NCBI RefSeq assembly: GCF_040729435.1 | Contig: NZ_CP160398.1 | Coordinates: 4,066,001 to 4,130,000 of the forward strand | Source of the DNA: Pseudomonas sp. HOU2 | Lineage (GTDB): Bacteria > Pseudomonadota > Gammaproteobacteria > Pseudomonadales > Pseudomonadaceae | DNA: 64,000 bases | Reading direction: 5' to 3' | Shown: positions 8,917 through 16,958 of the stretch, piece after piece | Layout: each line of letters opens with the position of its first letter | Position numbering within the stretch: position 1 is the stretch's first letter | The notes under the pieces: model-generated | Databases searched by the model: none | The model's input: the letters and a program-made list of their open reading frames with translations, nothing else | Told to the model about the DNA's origin: nothing | Program-made: the position numbers and the translations under genes

Positions 8917-10905
8917 ATGTCGCCTCGTACGCAGTTCAACGGTCCGGCCCGGCAACGCGGGGCGATCGGGTTGATGGCGGCTGCCACCCTCAGTCTGGCG
9001 CTGGTGTTGATGCTGTTGGTGGTCGACACCGGTCGGCTGTACATGGAGCAGCGCAAGTTGCAGCGGGTGGTCGACAGCGCGGCGCTGGAAGCGGTCAGTC
9101 GCGGCGGCAATTGTCAGTCCGGCCTGAGCGCGGCCACGTATGCCGGGCAAAGCGCGGTGCGCAATGGCTACATCGTCGATAGCAACAACACCCTCGCGAC
9201 GACCTGCGGCAGCGTGCAGACCGCCGCTAGCGGCCTGCGTGCGTTTACCGTCGATGCAACCCAGTCGAGCGCGATCAAGGTGGTCGCCAGCCGCACGGTC
9301 ATCACCAGTTTTGCCGGCGGCGTGCAGGCCTTGTTCAGCGGCTCGGCGGTCAGCCTCAACACCACGCTCAACGCCTCGGCCGTCGCCGCGCAACCGATAC
9401 CAACGGTGGCGCAACTGAACATCCGCAGTACGCTGGCGAACATCAACACTGCCCAGTCGAATATTCTCAATCCGCTGTTCTCCGGGCTGCTTGGCGGCAA
9501 CGTCAACCTCACGGCACTGGGTTGGGATGGCCTGCTCAATACCGACATCAACCTGCTCAGCTACCTCAATCAACTGGCGATCAACCTCAACGTCGCCGCC
9601 GGCAACTACACGCAACTGCTCAACACTCAGGCCACGGTCACCCAGCTGATTCAGGCGGCGGCCACGGTGGTCCAGCTCAATGGTGCGACCGCTACGGTGA
9701 TCACTGCGCTGGGTCAGTTGCAGGTTGCGGCGATCAATGCTGCGCCGGTCAAACTCGGTGACATCCTGCAGTTGCAGACCGGTACCACGGCGGCCGGGCT
9801 GGATGCCAACCTGCAGTTGCTGCAACTGATTCAGGGCGTGGTGCAACTGGCCAACAGCAAAAGCGCGGTGGCCGCGACCTTGCCGATCAGCGTGCTGGGG
9901 CTGGCGAATGTCACGGTGCGGGTCAAGGTGATCGAGCCACCGCAGTTCTCGGCGATTGGCGACCCGGCGCGGGCCAAGGCCAATCCGTTGGGGGCGGACC
10001 GGATTTATGTGCGCACGGCACAGATTCGCACGATGCTTTCGGTGGATCTGCCGGTATTGAGCGGGGTGGCCGGGCTGACCAATGCGGTGCTGGGGCTGGT
10101 GGGTGGGCTGACCTCGACACTCAATGCGGTGCTCGGTCTGAATCTGGTGGCAGTGCTGAACTCGGTGGTATGTCTTGGCTGCCAGCAACTGGATCCACTG
10201 CTTTTGCCGTCGCCGAGAATCGATATCAGCCTGGATGCCGGTGGTGCCAAAAGTTATGTTACCGATTACAGCTGCCCGACCGGATCCACCGGTACCAAGA
10301 GCCTGACCGCACATACCGTTACCTCTATTGCCGACCTCAAACTCGGCAAGATCGATCCCACTAATGCGTTCTCATCCTCAGCCGAGCCGACGGTCACGCC
10401 ATTGCCGCTGATCGACCTGGGCATCGCGACGTGTTACAGGGTCGCCGGGCTCGGCAGTTGCGACCCCAATTCGCATATTCAATACGGTGCCGGCGGCATC
10501 GCAATCATGCTGGATACCCCCGTCGCGCAAAACTCGCAGGACTTGCTGTTTTCCAGCGGTACGCCATTCGCGACACCCGCCAACCTGAAACTGCCGCCAA
10601 GCGTGCAATCAGCTGCGCCGACCTCCAATATCGTCGGCAGCCTGAGCAACACGTTGGCGGGGATCAATTTGATCGTATACAGACCGCAAGGCAGTAATCC
10701 ACTGGGCGCAATCGTGACTGGCGTCGCCTCATTGATCAGTGACGTCACCAATCATCTGCTGCCTGTGGTGACCAACCTGGTCAGCCCGTTGCTCGATCCA
10801 TTGCTCAACAATCTGCTTAAAAGCCTGGGCATCAACCTGATGGACGTCGACGTCGGCGCCAACATGACCTGTGGCCAGACCGGCAAGGCCTATCTGGTGA
10901 TCTAG
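8917..10905 (+). CDS. tadG: Tad pilus assembly protein TadG
   Basis: TadG-type protein, 662 residues: an N-terminal Tad-like segment (RQRGAIGLMAAATLSLALVL, the single membrane anchor at about residues 14-37) followed by YMEQRKLQRVVDSAALEAV, which is typical of TadE/TadG-like pseudopilin domains. The long Asn/Leu/Thr-rich remainder is periplasmic and may contact the growing Flp pilus. There is no clear von Willebrand MIDAS motif. It is convergent with the PprA-like kinase and the two ORFs overlap by 4 bases. In P. aeruginosa tadG sits beside tadD; here it is at the far end of the locus. Confidence 0.82.
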   Translation: MSPRTQFNGPARQRGAIGLMAAATLSLALVLMLLVVDTGRLYMEQRKLQRVVDSAALEAVSRGGNCQSGLSAATYAGQSAVRNGYIVDSNNTLATTCGSVQTAASGLRAFTVDATQSSAIKVVASRTVITSFAGGVQALFSGSAVSLNTTLNASAVAAQPIPTVAQLNIRSTLANINTAQSNILNPLFSGLLGGNVNLTALGWDGLLNTDINLLSYLNQLAINLNVAAGNYTQLLNTQATVTQLIQAAATVVQLNGATATVITALGQLQVAAINAAPVKLGDILQLQTGTTAAGLDANLQLLQLIQGVVQLANSKSAVAATLPISVLGLANVTVRVKVIEPPQFSAIGDPARAKANPLGADRIYVRTAQIRTMLSVDLPVLSGVAGLTNAVLGLVGGLTSTLNAVLGLNLVAVLNSVVCLGCQQLDPLLLPSPRIDISLDAGGAKSYVTDYSCPTGSTGTKSLTAHTVTSIADLKLGKIDPTNAFSSSAEPTVTPLPLIDLGIATCYRVAGLGSCDPNSHIQYGAGGIAIMLDTPVAQNSQDLLFSSGTPFATPANLKLPPSVQSAAPTSNIVGSLSNTLAGINLIVYRPQGSNPLGAIVTGVASLISDVTNHLLPVVTNLVSPLLDPLLNNLLKSLGINLMDVDVGANMTCGQTGKAYLVI

Positions 10906-13649
10906 GCGTCCGGGGCAATCGGCAACTCGATGCAGAAACGTGCGCCTTCCAGCGAGTTGCGCACGCTCAAATGCCCGCCCATGTTTTCGATGATGCCGTA
11001 GCTCACCGACAGCCCCAGCCCGGTGCCGACGCCCACCGGTTTAGTGGTGAAGAACGGTTCGAAAATCCGTTCCAGCAAGCGCGGATCGATGCCGCCGCCG
11101 TTGTCCTCGACCCACAGCCGTACCTTGTGCTCGTCGCGCTCGGCATAAATCGAAATCCAGGGTTTGAACGACGAGTCTTTCTCGCGTTTGCCGAGCAGCG
11201 CATCGCGGGCGTTGACCATCAAATTGATCAGCACCTGTTCCAGTTGATCGACATAACCGCGTACCTGCACGCTGAACGCGGTTTCGCTAATGCGCAGATC
11301 GACACCTTTGCCGCGCATGCCTTCGGCGAGCAACGACAGCGTGCCTTCGATAGCCGAGGCCGGGTTGAACAGTTGCTGTTCGATCTCCGAGCGGCGGCCA
11401 AACACGCGCATGTGATCGACCACTTTTGCCGCGCGCTGCACCTGGGCATCGATGCGGTTGAGCTTGTCGGTGAGGTAATCGATCTGCACATCGCCGTTGC
11501 CCAGACGCTTGAGCACGTTGACGATGGCCATGCGCATCACGTTCAGCGGCTGGTTGATTTCATGAGCCAGACCGGTGGCCATTTCGCCGAGGGTGGCCAT
11601 TTTCGCGCTTTGCGTGAGTTGCTGCTGCGAGCGCCGTACCTCGGTGTTGTCGCGGCCCACGGCCTGCACTTCAATCAAGCGTCCGTGTTCATCGAACACC
11701 CCGCGGTCGGACCACACCCACCACGCATGCTCGCGCCCAGGTAATTGCAGGCTGATTTCGGCGGTGCTCACCGGCAGCTCCGGGGTCAGCAGTGTCAGAC
11801 GCTGGAGGAAGGCGGCGCGTTGTTCGTCGGACATCCAGCTGCCCAGATCGACCCCCGGCAATTGCTCCGGGGTGCATTCCAGATAAGTCGCCAGCGGCCG
11901 GTTGCCGAAGGTCAGGGTCAGGTCCGGGCGGTAACGGCAGATCATCGCCGGCGAGTCTTCCACCAGAATCCGGTAACGCTCTTCACTGTGTCTGACCTGT
12001 TCGGTGGCGAGGGTCGCTTCGGTGACGTCCAGCCAAAGACCGACGGCTTCGACCGGCAGGCCAAGGTCGTTGCGCAGCAGCCTGGCTTCGTCGAGCAGCC
12101 AGTGGTACTCACCGTGCGCGTCGCGCAAGCGATAACGCGCGCGCACCGAGCCTTCGCGCAACAGCTGGCGGGTGCGAGCGAAATACAGTTCGCGGTCCTC
12201 GGGGTGAATCAGTGGCACCCAGTCGGCGGCGCAGCCCTCGGCCGGCGTCCAGCCCAGCAGCGGCTGCAGGCTGGCGCTGAAAAAGTCAGGAAGCAGCGCA
12301 CCCTCGACGTAGCGCTGCACATAAATCACTGCCGGCGAACTGGCGATCAGATTATCCAGCCGCGCATGGGCGGCTTCGGCGCGCTGCTGCTGGTTGCGCA
12401 TGTCGCTGATGTTTAGCATGAACCCCACCAGCCGCCGCTGTTCACCGCTGCCGGCGACCTGGCCCTGCACGCGGTACCACAGCGGTGTCTGTGCGGGGCT
12501 GGAATGGTGCAGACGAACGTTAAGGGTCAGCGCTTCGCCATGCAGTTGCAGGGCGTGCAGGCGGCTGCGCAGTTCTTCGCGATCGGCCGGATGAATCAGT
12601 GCCAGCCAGTCTTGCACGGGCATGCGCGCACTGTCCGCAGGCAACACGTCGAGCAGCGACGGGGACAGCAACATCTCGTTGCCGAGCATCTCCCACCAAC
12701 CGGTGCCGAGCAGGGTCTGCAGCGATTCGAGGCGTTCGCTGTATTGATGATGCTGCTGTTCTCGCAGGCGGCTGAGCAACGGGCCGGCGAGGGCGCTGGT
12801 CAGGGCCATCCAGTCGCGGTCGTTCAGGTGCGGGGCGGCAATGTCCACGGCATAGAAGCCGCAGAGCAGCCACGCGACCACCCCACGATCATCGCTGTAG
12901 GGCACGGCGAACCCGTCGGCGTTGCCGAACGTGGCCTCCACCCGCGCGTGTTCGTACCAACCATGATGGGCGCCAAGGCGTTGCGGCGCGCTGCCGTTGA
13001 GGCTGTCGAGCGGCGTGCCCAGACGCTGGCCGTCCTGCCACAGCAGCGGCGCATCGTGGGCGCGATATTGCTCGTAGATCCGCCAGCCCTGCTCCTGTTC
13101 GTCGAGCAGGGCGAGAGCCAGACACGGGATATGCCAGCGCTGGGCGATGGCCTGCAGTTGCTCGCTGAGCACCAGCGGCAAACGCGTCAGGCTGCAGACG
13201 CGCAGGTGTTCGCTGATCTGCCCGGCAAGTGCCTGGCAGGCTTCGCGGTGGCGCGACTGCTGGCGCTCCAGCAGCAGGTCGCCGATGTCCATCAGTTGCA
13301 GCATCCAGCCCTCGGCCGAAGGCTGCACCCAACCGCGCAGGTGCAGGGTCTGATCGCTGAGACCGGGGAAATCCAGGTCGAGCATTTGCCCCTGCCAGTC
13401 TTGCGGGCGGCCTTCAATCGCCAACGTACTGTGCGCGAGTAAATAAGCCGACAACGGCAGCGGCGAGTCGTGAGGCGGCTGTTGCGCCAACAGATGACGC
13501 AACGGCCCGGCCATCTGCAATACGCCGCCGTCGTGGTCCAGTTGCAGGTGCAGGCCCAGCGGCGGTGCGCCGAGATGATCGGGCAGTTCGTTGGCCGGCG
13601 GTGGCGCGCGCTTGAGCAGGCGTCCGAACAGATTGTCGCCGGCGGTCAA
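10902..13649 (-). CDS. pprA: PAS-domain sensor histidine kinase, PprA-like
   Basis: A 915-residue cytoplasmic sensor kinase. The N-terminal half is GAF/PAS-like; at least two PAS domains follow (WWEMLGNEMLLSPS, and a PAS-PAC with GWTPAEGCAADWVPLIHPED and a second from about 550). The kinase core has the H box (LAHEINQPLNV, His near 695), N box (NLMVNARDAL), G1 DNGGGI, F box FEPFFTTK and G2 GTGLGLS. Length and context match PprA (PA4293), which drives the PprB regulon, including Tad pili. The start is a TTG at 13649 overlapping the TadE/F stop (TTGA), so the two genes are coupled. Confidence 0.83.
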   Translation of the reverse strand: MTAGDNLFGRLLKRAPPPANELPDHLGAPPLGLHLQLDHDGGVLQMAGPLRHLLAQQPPHDSPLPLSAYLLAHSTLAIEGRPQDWQGQMLDLDFPGLSDQTLHLRGWVQPSAEGWMLQLMDIGDLLLERQQSRHREACQALAGQISEHLRVCSLTRLPLVLSEQLQAIAQRWHIPCLALALLDEQEQGWRIYEQYRAHDAPLLWQDGQRLGTPLDSLNGSAPQRLGAHHGWYEHARVEATFGNADGFAVPYSDDRGVVAWLLCGFYAVDIAAPHLNDRDWMALTSALAGPLLSRLREQQHHQYSERLESLQTLLGTGWWEMLGNEMLLSPSLLDVLPADSARMPVQDWLALIHPADREELRSRLHALQLHGEALTLNVRLHHSSPAQTPLWYRVQGQVAGSGEQRRLVGFMLNISDMRNQQQRAEAAHARLDNLIASSPAVIYVQRYVEGALLPDFFSASLQPLLGWTPAEGCAADWVPLIHPEDRELYFARTRQLLREGSVRARYRLRDAHGEYHWLLDEARLLRNDLGLPVEAVGLWLDVTEATLATEQVRHSEERYRILVEDSPAMICRYRPDLTLTFGNRPLATYLECTPEQLPGVDLGSWMSDEQRAAFLQRLTLLTPELPVSTAEISLQLPGREHAWWVWSDRGVFDEHGRLIEVQAVGRDNTEVRRSQQQLTQSAKMATLGEMATGLAHEINQPLNVMRMAIVNVLKRLGNGDVQIDYLTDKLNRIDAQVQRAAKVVDHMRVFGRRSEIEQQLFNPASAIEGTLSLLAEGMRGKGVDLRISETAFSVQVRGYVDQLEQVLINLMVNARDALLGKREKDSSFKPWISIYAERDEHKVRLWVEDNGGGIDPRLLERIFEPFFTTKPVGVGTGLGLSVSYGIIENMGGHLSVRNSLEGARFCIELPIAPDA

Positions 13650-14092
13650 AATTTCAGGCTCGACGCGGCGGAGAGGGTGGCGGGCAGACTCGGCACTGCA
13701 CCCACGCCCGGCAGCACCAGAAACGGAATGACCTGATTGAGCTTGCTGGTGGGGTAATCGACCCTGACCGTCAGCGTACCTTGAGTGGCGTCATACACCG
13801 CCGAGGTGTCGACGCCGACCACCAGGTTCAGCGCTGATGGCACCCACTGCAACTGCTGGGTCAGCGCGGTATTGGCAGTGCTCACCACCACGGAGGCGTA
13901 ACCGGGAGTGTTGGGGTCGACTGCGACGCTGCGGCGCACCGCTTCGGACGTCGCCTCGTTGAAAGTCTGCATCAATACAAACGGCAGGCTGTAGCTGACC
14001 AGCGCGTAGAACACGGCGAAAAAAATCACGAATACCAAGGCGAATTCGATCGCCACTGCGCCTGCCTGTGATTTTGCGAAGCCGGTTTTCAT
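13646..14092 (-). CDS. tadF: TadE/TadF-like minor pseudopilin
   Basis: A 148-residue protein with a short basic N-terminus, then GAVAIEFALVFVIFFAVFYALV: a single hydrophobic helix with the Glu at position 5 after a Gly-type cleavage site, as in TadE/TadF pseudopilins processed by the prepilin peptidase. The rest is a small periplasmic domain. The ATG at 14092 is preferred; a GTG at 14116 would add 8 residues. It corresponds in position to PA4294 beside fppA. TadE and TadF cannot be told apart here, so the symbol is tentative. Confidence 0.75.
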   Translation of the reverse strand: MKTGFAKSQAGAVAIEFALVFVIFFAVFYALVSYSLPFVLMQTFNEATSEAVRRSVAVDPNTPGYASVVVSTANTALTQQLQWVPSALNLVVGVDTSAVYDATQGTLTVRVDYPTSKLNQVIPFLVLPGVGAVPSLPATLSAASSLKF

Positions 14093-14167
14093 GACTGCGT
14101 CTACCCTGACGTTCACTGCGTAGTATCAGCATAGAATCATTCAGCAAAATCGGATGGATTTAACCGG

Positions 14168-14638
14168 ATGCAGAGTTTAGTTCTCCTGATCTGGCTGGCC
14201 ATGTGCGCCGCCCAGGATGCCCGGCAACGGCGCATCTCTAATGTGCTGACGTTCGGTGCAGGAGCGCTGGCGCTGATCTACCTGCTGGTCACCGGGACGA
14301 CGTGGCTCGGTGCCGATGCGCAGCAGGGACTTTGGGCGGGCGTGATTGCTCTGGTGTTGACCTTGCCGGGGTATTTCATGGGCCGGATGGGCGCAGGCGA
14401 TGTGAAATTAATGACAGCCATGGGCCTTGCGACGAACGGTTTATTCATTCTTTGTGCGTTTATCGGCGCGGGTATCGCCAGTCTGCTCTGGCTACTGATC
14501 GCGCCAAGAGTCTGGCTTCATATGAGTCAACGACTTAGAGAACATCTTCGATATATGGAGCCGGGAGCGTCAAAGAAGCTGCCATTTGCACCGTTCGTGC
14601 TGCTGGGGGTACTGGCTTCGATTCATTGGATCCATTAG
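14168..14638 (+). CDS. fppA: Type IVb prepilin peptidase FppA
   Basis: A24-family aspartyl prepilin peptidase that cleaves Flp and the TadE/F pseudopilins. The protein has 156 residues and several membrane helices but no N-terminal methyltransferase domain, as expected for the Tad type. Both catalytic aspartates are visible: Asp17 in AAQDARQRRI and Asp78 in MGAGDVKLM. It is divergent from the TadE/F gene and lies upstream of pprB, matching PA4295-PA4296 order. Confidence 0.9.
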   Translation: MQSLVLLIWLAMCAAQDARQRRISNVLTFGAGALALIYLLVTGTTWLGADAQQGLWAGVIALVLTLPGYFMGRMGAGDVKLMTAMGLATNGLFILCAFIGAGIASLLWLLIAPRVWLHMSQRLREHLRYMEPGASKKLPFAPFVLLGVLASIHWIH

Positions 14639-14657
14639 TCGCCAGGTGCCACTAGTT

Positions 14658-14690
14658 CTATGTACATAGTCGGAAAGTGCGTCTACTTTC
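14658..14690. promoter_or_regulatory. Two palindromes upstream of pprB
   Basis: CTATGTACATAG (14658-14669) is a perfect 12-base palindrome. GAAAGT and ACTTTC (14673-14678 and 14685-14690) form a second inverted repeat. Both lie in the short gap before pprB and are candidate operators; the binding protein is unknown. Confidence 0.45.
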
Positions 14691-14756
14691 AAATGAAGTG
14701 GTTACATTGCCAAAGTGCAGAAAAAGTCAGCTTTGGCCCGAGCAATGGAGTGGTTC

Positions 14757-15542
14757 GTGAACAAGCTTACGTCGGCGGTAAAAGTGCTCGTGGTCGATGA
14801 TCAACCGTTGATTGTCGAAGAGTTGTGCGAGTTTCTCGAAAGCAGCGGTTACCGCTGTGTGCCGTGTGAATCCAGCACGCAGGCGATCGAACGGTTCAGC
14901 GAAGACGTGGAAATCGGCCTGGTGCTGAGCGATCTGCACATGCCGGACATGGACGGTATTCAACTGGTGCAGGAGCTGCAACGCATCAGCGGCAAACACC
15001 GGGTGTTCGAAGCGATCATGCTCACCGGGCGCGCCGACAAACAGGACGTGATCAAGGCGCTGCGCGCCGGGATTGCCGATTACTATCAGAAGCCGATCCA
15101 GCTGGATGAACTGCTCGAAGGCGTGAAGCGTCAGGAAGCGGCCCTGCAAGAGCGGCACAAGAATGTGCAGTTGGGACACCTGAACCAGAAGCTGCAGTTT
15201 CTCTCGGAATCCATCGACGATCTCTACCAGGACCTGGACAAGGTCCGGCGCAATCCGGCGGCGGTGGTCAAAGACATGCTCGGCGGCGACAGTGCCGAAG
15301 CCGAGCAGGAGATTCCGGCGATCTTCAATCAGCTGTCACCACGGCAACTGGACGTGGCGCGGCTGGTGGGCAAAGGGCAGACCAACTATCAGATCGCCTG
15401 CGAGTTGGGCATCACCGAAAACACCGTGAAATTGTATGTCTCGCAGGTGTTGCGCCTGACCCATATGCACAACCGCACCCAGTTGGCATTGGCGCTATCA
15501 CCCAGTGCTTCGGCCGCCCGTCAGCGTGTGACAGCACACTGA
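14757..15542 (+). CDS. pprB: LuxR-type response regulator PprB
   Basis: Response regulator of the pilus and adhesion programme. An N-terminal receiver has KVLVVDDQPL, the phosphorylation site Asp59 in LSDLHMPDMDG and the conserved Lys in YYQKPIQ. A LuxR/NarL helix-turn-helix with LSPRQLDVARLVGKG and ITENTVKLYVSQVL fills the C-terminus. Length and position match P. aeruginosa PprB. The GTG at 14757 is chosen for its GGAG site 6 bases upstream; an ATG at 14745 or a GTG at 14715 would extend it by 4 or 14 residues. Confidence 0.87.
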   Translation: MNKLTSAVKVLVVDDQPLIVEELCEFLESSGYRCVPCESSTQAIERFSEDVEIGLVLSDLHMPDMDGIQLVQELQRISGKHRVFEAIMLTGRADKQDVIKALRAGIADYYQKPIQLDELLEGVKRQEAALQERHKNVQLGHLNQKLQFLSESIDDLYQDLDKVRRNPAAVVKDMLGGDSAEAEQEIPAIFNQLSPRQLDVARLVGKGQTNYQIACELGITENTVKLYVSQVLRLTHMHNRTQLALALSPSASAARQRVTAH

Positions 15543-15549
15543 TCACGAT

Positions 15550-15572
15550 TGCCTGCCCTTCGCGGGCAGGCA
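15550..15572. terminator. Hairpin between convergent pprB and receiver gene
   Basis: TGCCTGCCC and GGGCAGGCA form a perfect 9-bp stem with a TTCGC loop between two converging stops. The T-run is weak, so it may block readthrough both ways without being a classic terminator. Confidence 0.7.
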
Positions 15573-15602
15573 GTCAATTCTTCCAAAAACACCCTGAGTG
15601 AA

Positions 15603-16010
15603 TTACCCGGCCTGCGTCTTCGGTTTGGGGAACAGATTGTCCAGGGTTTCCAGCAGGCGCACGTGGTAGATCGGCTTGCGAAACAGGTCCAGCACCTGCA
15701 GACGCAGCATGTCGCTGACGTCTTCCATGTCGGCATGTCCGGAGGTCACGATCACCGGCAGATGCTGGCGTGAGGTGTGCTCGCGCAGACGCTTGATCAG
15801 CGACATGCCGGACTCCTCCGGCATGCGCAGATCGGTGATCACCAGGGCGATGTCCGGATAGCGAGTGAGGTGATGCAGGGCGAGTTTCACCGACGTCGCG
15901 GTGTGGCAGACAAAGCCCTCGCCCTCCAGTAGCTCGGCCAACTCAAGCAACGCATCCTCTTCATCGTCAACCAGAAGCAACTGTTGGCGGGGGAGTGAGG
16001 AAGCAGTCAT
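15603..16010 (-). CDS. Single-domain response regulator (receiver only)
   Basis: A 135-residue CheY-like receiver with no output domain: LLLVDDEEDA (acidic pocket), phospho-acceptor Asp60 in VITDLRMPEESG, the Thr/Ser region VIVTSGHAD and Lys in LFRKPIYHV. It lies inside the Tad locus, between pprB and the flp genes and transcribed toward pprB. It could be a phosphate sink or second target of the PprA-like kinase; that is inference. I do not recall it in the P. aeruginosa locus. Confidence 0.82.
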   Translation of the reverse strand: MTASSLPRQQLLLVDDEEDALLELAELLEGEGFVCHTATSVKLALHHLTRYPDIALVITDLRMPEESGMSLIKRLREHTSRQHLPVIVTSGHADMEDVSDMLRLQVLDLFRKPIYHVRLLETLDNLFPKPKTQAG

Positions 16011-16076
16011 GGGCAGTCCCTGAAAAGCTGAAAGTGCAATCGAGTGTAGCGCGACATTCGCCGGACGCGACTCACA

Positions 16077-16289
16077 TCAGGGGGTTTGCACCGGAGCGGT
16101 TTGTGCAGTGCCGCCGAGGGATACCAGGACGTTGTTGAAAATCGCAAAGATTTTCGCGCCCAGCGGTGTGATGAACACCACCACCACGACCGCCACCATA
16201 GCCACGACAATCGCGTACTCGATGGCTGAAGCGGCTTCCGTGCTGGCCAGAAAGGACCTCAGGCGCAATATCAGGTATTCAACGATCAT
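16077..16289 (-). CDS. flp: Flp-type pilin with Ala at the -1 cleavage position
   Basis: A 70-residue Flp/Fap prepilin: basic leader of about 21 residues, then ASAIEYAIVVAMVAVVVVVF, the type IVb mature N-terminus with Glu+5 and Tyr+6. The residue just before the mature Ala is Ala, not the usual Gly. An AGGAG site 7 bases before the ATG at 16289 sets the start. It is the downstream gene of a pilin pair and its tail ends in an extra TAPVQTP not shared with its paralogue. Confidence 0.88.
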   Translation of the reverse strand: MIVEYLILRLRSFLASTEAASAIEYAIVVAMVAVVVVVFITPLGAKIFAIFNNVLVSLGGTAQTAPVQTP

Positions 16290-16341
16290 TGAAATTCTCC
16301 TCATGACAGCGGGAGATCGGACCTGTGAAATCCGATGATTG

Positions 16342-16387
16342 CCAGTGCCGGAGCGTTGCTGTTTTCAGCAGGGGGCCAAGGCACTGG
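16342..16387 (-). other. Stem-loop between the two flp genes
   Basis: CCAGTGCC and GGCACTGG form a perfect 8-bp outer stem around a smaller GCTG/CAGC hairpin, in the 118-base gap between the upstream and downstream pilin genes. It could attenuate transcription or protect the upstream mRNA. No T-run follows. Confidence 0.5.
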
Positions 16388-16407
16388 AAGAAGGGAAAGG
16401 ATTTTGA

Positions 16408-16623
16408 TTAAGGCGCGACTCTGCTCTGTGCCGTGCCACCGAGCTTGGTCAGCACCAGGTTGAAAATGGCCAGCACCTTGTCGCCGATGGGCGTCACAAA
16501 CACCACAACCACGACAGCCACCATTGCCACCACAATTGCGTATTCGATGGCAGACGCGCCTTCTTCACTTCTGCACAGCAGCCTGGCCCTGGCCAGTAGA
16601 TAGTCGATGATCATCCGAAACAT
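16408..16623 (-). CDS. flp: Flp-type major pilin
   Basis: A 71-residue type IVb prepilin. The leader ends in SEEG and the mature part starts ASAIEYAIVVAMVAVVVVVF, with Gly at -1, Glu+5 and Tyr+6, the canonical FppA site. The core helix is nearly identical to the neighbouring pilin (16077-16289), so the pair is a recent duplication. AAGGAGT precedes the ATG at 16623. It is first in the transcript and has the canonical site, so it is the better candidate for the major pilin. Confidence 0.9.
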   Translation of the reverse strand: MFRMIIDYLLARARLLCRSEEGASAIEYAIVVAMVAVVVVVFVTPIGDKVLAIFNLVLTKLGGTAQSRVAP

Positions 16624-16958
16624 ACGTCCACTCCTTTGCGCCTCTGGCGCCGATCCAACGCTACAGCGGCATGCTTTCACCGTGCTATCAGAGCATTGTC
16701 AACAAACCCCCGCTCAACAACTGTAAGAACGGATTAATCACAAAGGATTAACCAGAACGTTAGTCGAGCCAAACCCTGCAGTTAATTGGCCAAGGCTCAT
16801 ACTTTAGTGGGTTATTTTCCTGTCAGTAATGGCGTTTTGTCTCGGATCAGCTAGCTTGGAAATAGCGAAATCGTTGCATGTTCATAGCTGCCTGATCGCG
16901 AAAAATTCTCTCGACAGGAAGTACAGGCTGTCGGTGCAGCAGGAAAGGGAGAGCCGTC
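16624..16958. promoter_or_regulatory. Divergent flp / rcpC intergenic control region
   Basis: The 335 bases hold no gene. Two direct GGATTAA repeats start at 16731 and 16745, 14 bases apart, in an AT-richer stretch between the divergent flp and rcpC-tadD transcripts. They are candidate sites for PprB or another activator; no firm -10/-35 pair can be named. Confidence 0.45.

Noticed and set aside
8863..10314. A 483-codon frame on the minus strand opposite tadG
   Set aside because: Antisense to a gene with a clear TadG N-terminus; composition is typical of a shadow frame rich in Arg and Gln.
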